From NCBI GenBank assembly GCA_023430725.1, contig JAEYZD010000138.1, forward strand, positions 1 through 44,820: a DNA stretch of 44,820 bases, written 5' to 3'. Origin of the DNA: Bacteroidota bacterium (GTDB lineage Bacteria > Bacteroidota > Bacteroidia > Bacteroidales > VadinHA17). The notes below the pieces were generated by a model. That model searched no databases. It saw only the letters and a program-made list of their open reading frames with translations, and was not told where the DNA came from. Within the stretch, counting starts at the first letter, position 1; every line of letters begins with the position of its first letter. Below are positions 43,760 to 44,820 of this stretch, piece after piece. Position numbers and translations under genes: made by a program.

Positions 43760-44626
43760 ATGAAGAGATCAGATAAAACCACAATCCGGACCCTGTTAAT
43801 TTCGGCAATGTTAATAATTGCGGCGATTCTCTTTTCATGTAAAAAGGAGCCGTCTGCCAGTGAAGCAAAGATTATGAAAGATATCTCTTACGGTGAGAGC
43901 GTTCAGCAGAAGATGGATCTGTATCTGCCGGTTGACAGGTCAGAAGCCTCTACCACGACTGTCGTCTTCATCCACGGTGGCGGATGGGTTGAAGGCGACA
44001 AATCAGATATGAATCCTTATGTCGATACCCTCAGGAAGCTGATGCCCGGGTATGCTGTTTTAAATATAAATTACAGACTGGCTTATAATAACAGTGTGAA
44101 CCTTTTCCCGACCCAGGAAAATGATGTAAAAAGTGCAATTGAATACTATCTCACCCATGCTGATGATTATATGGTTTCCGGTAATCTGGTTCTTCTGGGC
44201 GCCAGTGCAGGAGGCCATCTGGCCATGCTGCATGCCTATAAGAATGACCCCGATGGGCATGTCAGGGCGGTTGTTGATTTTTTCGGTCCTTTTGATCTTG
44301 CTGCACTGTGGAATAACGGGATCATACAACAACTGATACTGTACGGAGCCACAGGGTCCCTGCTTGCAGACAACCCGGCACTGTACGCATCATCAAGCCC
44401 TTCAGAATACGTAACTGGCAACGCTCCTCCCACAATTGCACTGCAGGGTGGTGCCGATCCGCTTGTCCCCCCGCCGCAGACAAGTCAGCTTATTGCTGCA
44501 CTTGATGATGCCGGAGTCGCAAACCAGCTGGTTTATTACCCTGGAGAGGGTCACGGCTGGACAGGCGCCAATATGGTGGACTCTTTCAGGAAAATCGTAA
44601 CGTTCATCTCTGATCACACAAAGTGA
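43760..44626 (+). CDS. Alpha/beta-hydrolase lipoprotein (BD-FAE-like esterase)
   Basis: 288 residues. Lipobox LFSC (Cys27). Alpha/beta hydrolase with oxyanion HGGGWVEGDKS, nucleophile GASAGGHLAM (Ser149), acid GGADPLVPP (Asp233) and base GEGHGW (His265). The family includes carboxylesterases and feruloyl/acetyl xylan esterases, so it is probably an envelope esterase acting on an acylated substrate. No polysaccharide lyase or glycosidase locus adjoins it, so the substrate is open. The start is the first ATG with a signal peptide. Confidence 0.9.
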   Translation: MKRSDKTTIRTLLISAMLIIAAILFSCKKEPSASEAKIMKDISYGESVQQKMDLYLPVDRSEASTTTVVFIHGGGWVEGDKSDMNPYVDTLRKLMPGYAVLNINYRLAYNNSVNLFPTQENDVKSAIEYYLTHADDYMVSGNLVLLGASAGGHLAMLHAYKNDPDGHVRAVVDFFGPFDLAALWNNGIIQQLILYGATGSLLADNPALYASSSPSEYVTGNAPPTIALQGGADPLVPPPQTSQLIAALDDAGVANQLVYYPGEGHGWTGANMVDSFRKIVTFISDHTK

Positions 44627-44820
44627 CCAGGACTGCACACCCGGCAAGGGGCTGCAAGCCATGCGGAGTAATTCACACCCGGAGCGGGGCTGCACGCACG
44701 GTCACAGGGGGGACCAGGATTCCGGGTCTCTCACCGGCCGACAGCCTATTTTTTATACCCGCGGACAGCGGAACTGAAATCTGCTGAGTATCCGTGATGC
44801 CCGGTGAATAAATACTGTGC
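44627..44820. other. Terminal intergenic stretch, no gene seen
   Basis: No coding pattern continues to the window edge. It contains an imperfect repeat of about 21 bases (44636-44656 and 44674-44694, sharing CACACCCGG and GGGGCTGCA, 38 bases apart). No strong terminator is evident. Confidence 0.6.

Noticed and set aside
1..44820. tRNA, rRNA, insertion sequence, prophage or toxin-antitoxin genes
   Set aside because: Looked for on both strands; no convincing signature was seen.

Overview
The window is a chromosomal stretch from a member of the Bacteroidota, probably a Bacteroidales-like anaerobe. GC content is near 50% by eye. The lineage call rests on three things. Several genes are preceded by the Bacteroidota promoter signature (TTTG-N19..21-TAnnTTTG), most cleanly greA and ribF. 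The gene families are typical of the phylum: TonB-dependent receptors with CarboxypepD_reg domains, DUF4249 lipoproteins, DUF4369/thioredoxin lipoproteins and a glycogen synthase-phosphorylase fusion. Shine-Dalgarno sequences are mostly absent, with one striking exception at 10747-10753. No tRNA, rRNA, CRISPR array, transposase or phage gene was seen.

Layout. (1) 1-9.9 kb is mostly housekeeping: the 3' end of serS, an EamA transporter, an S41 protease lipoprotein, ruvC, convergent comF, a Cys-rich secreted peptide, HIT and greA, two unnamed envelope proteins, a CxxC/CxxC lipoprotein, ahcY and ribF. (2) 10.0-24.0 kb is one tightly packed eight-gene operon made of two tandem copies of a four-gene cassette, A-B-C-D. 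A is a small secreted protein, B a TonB-dependent receptor with STN and CarboxypepD_reg domains, C a DUF4249 lipoprotein, and D an ~800-residue exported protein with an MG2-like N-terminus and a plug-like C-terminal remnant. (3) 24.1-35.3 kb is a storage-polysaccharide cluster: glgB on the plus strand faces a minus-strand set of debranching enzyme, GT4, GH57 and a 1409-residue synthase-phosphorylase fusion. (4) 35.4-44.8 kb holds two thioredoxin-fold lipoproteins (one lacking the catalytic Cys), an LpxH-like phosphatase, a double-domain DUF6272/SiaB-like protein, a YifB-type AAA+ ATPase, a fluoride-export pair (crcB-DUF190), a pirin and an alpha/beta-hydrolase lipoprotein.

How genes work together. 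The glycogen enzymes cover chain elongation, branching, phosphorolysis and debranching; no nucleotide-sugar pyrophosphorylase is in the window. The A-B-C-D operon looks like an outer-membrane uptake or envelope-assembly system. The receptor and lipoprotein would act at the outer membrane, and A and D would be partners of unknown role. Complete co-duplication in the same order argues that the four products work as a unit. This operon is the best candidate here for an undescribed system. Its substrate cannot be read from the sequence.

All function calls come from motif and family recognition by eye; no database search was run.
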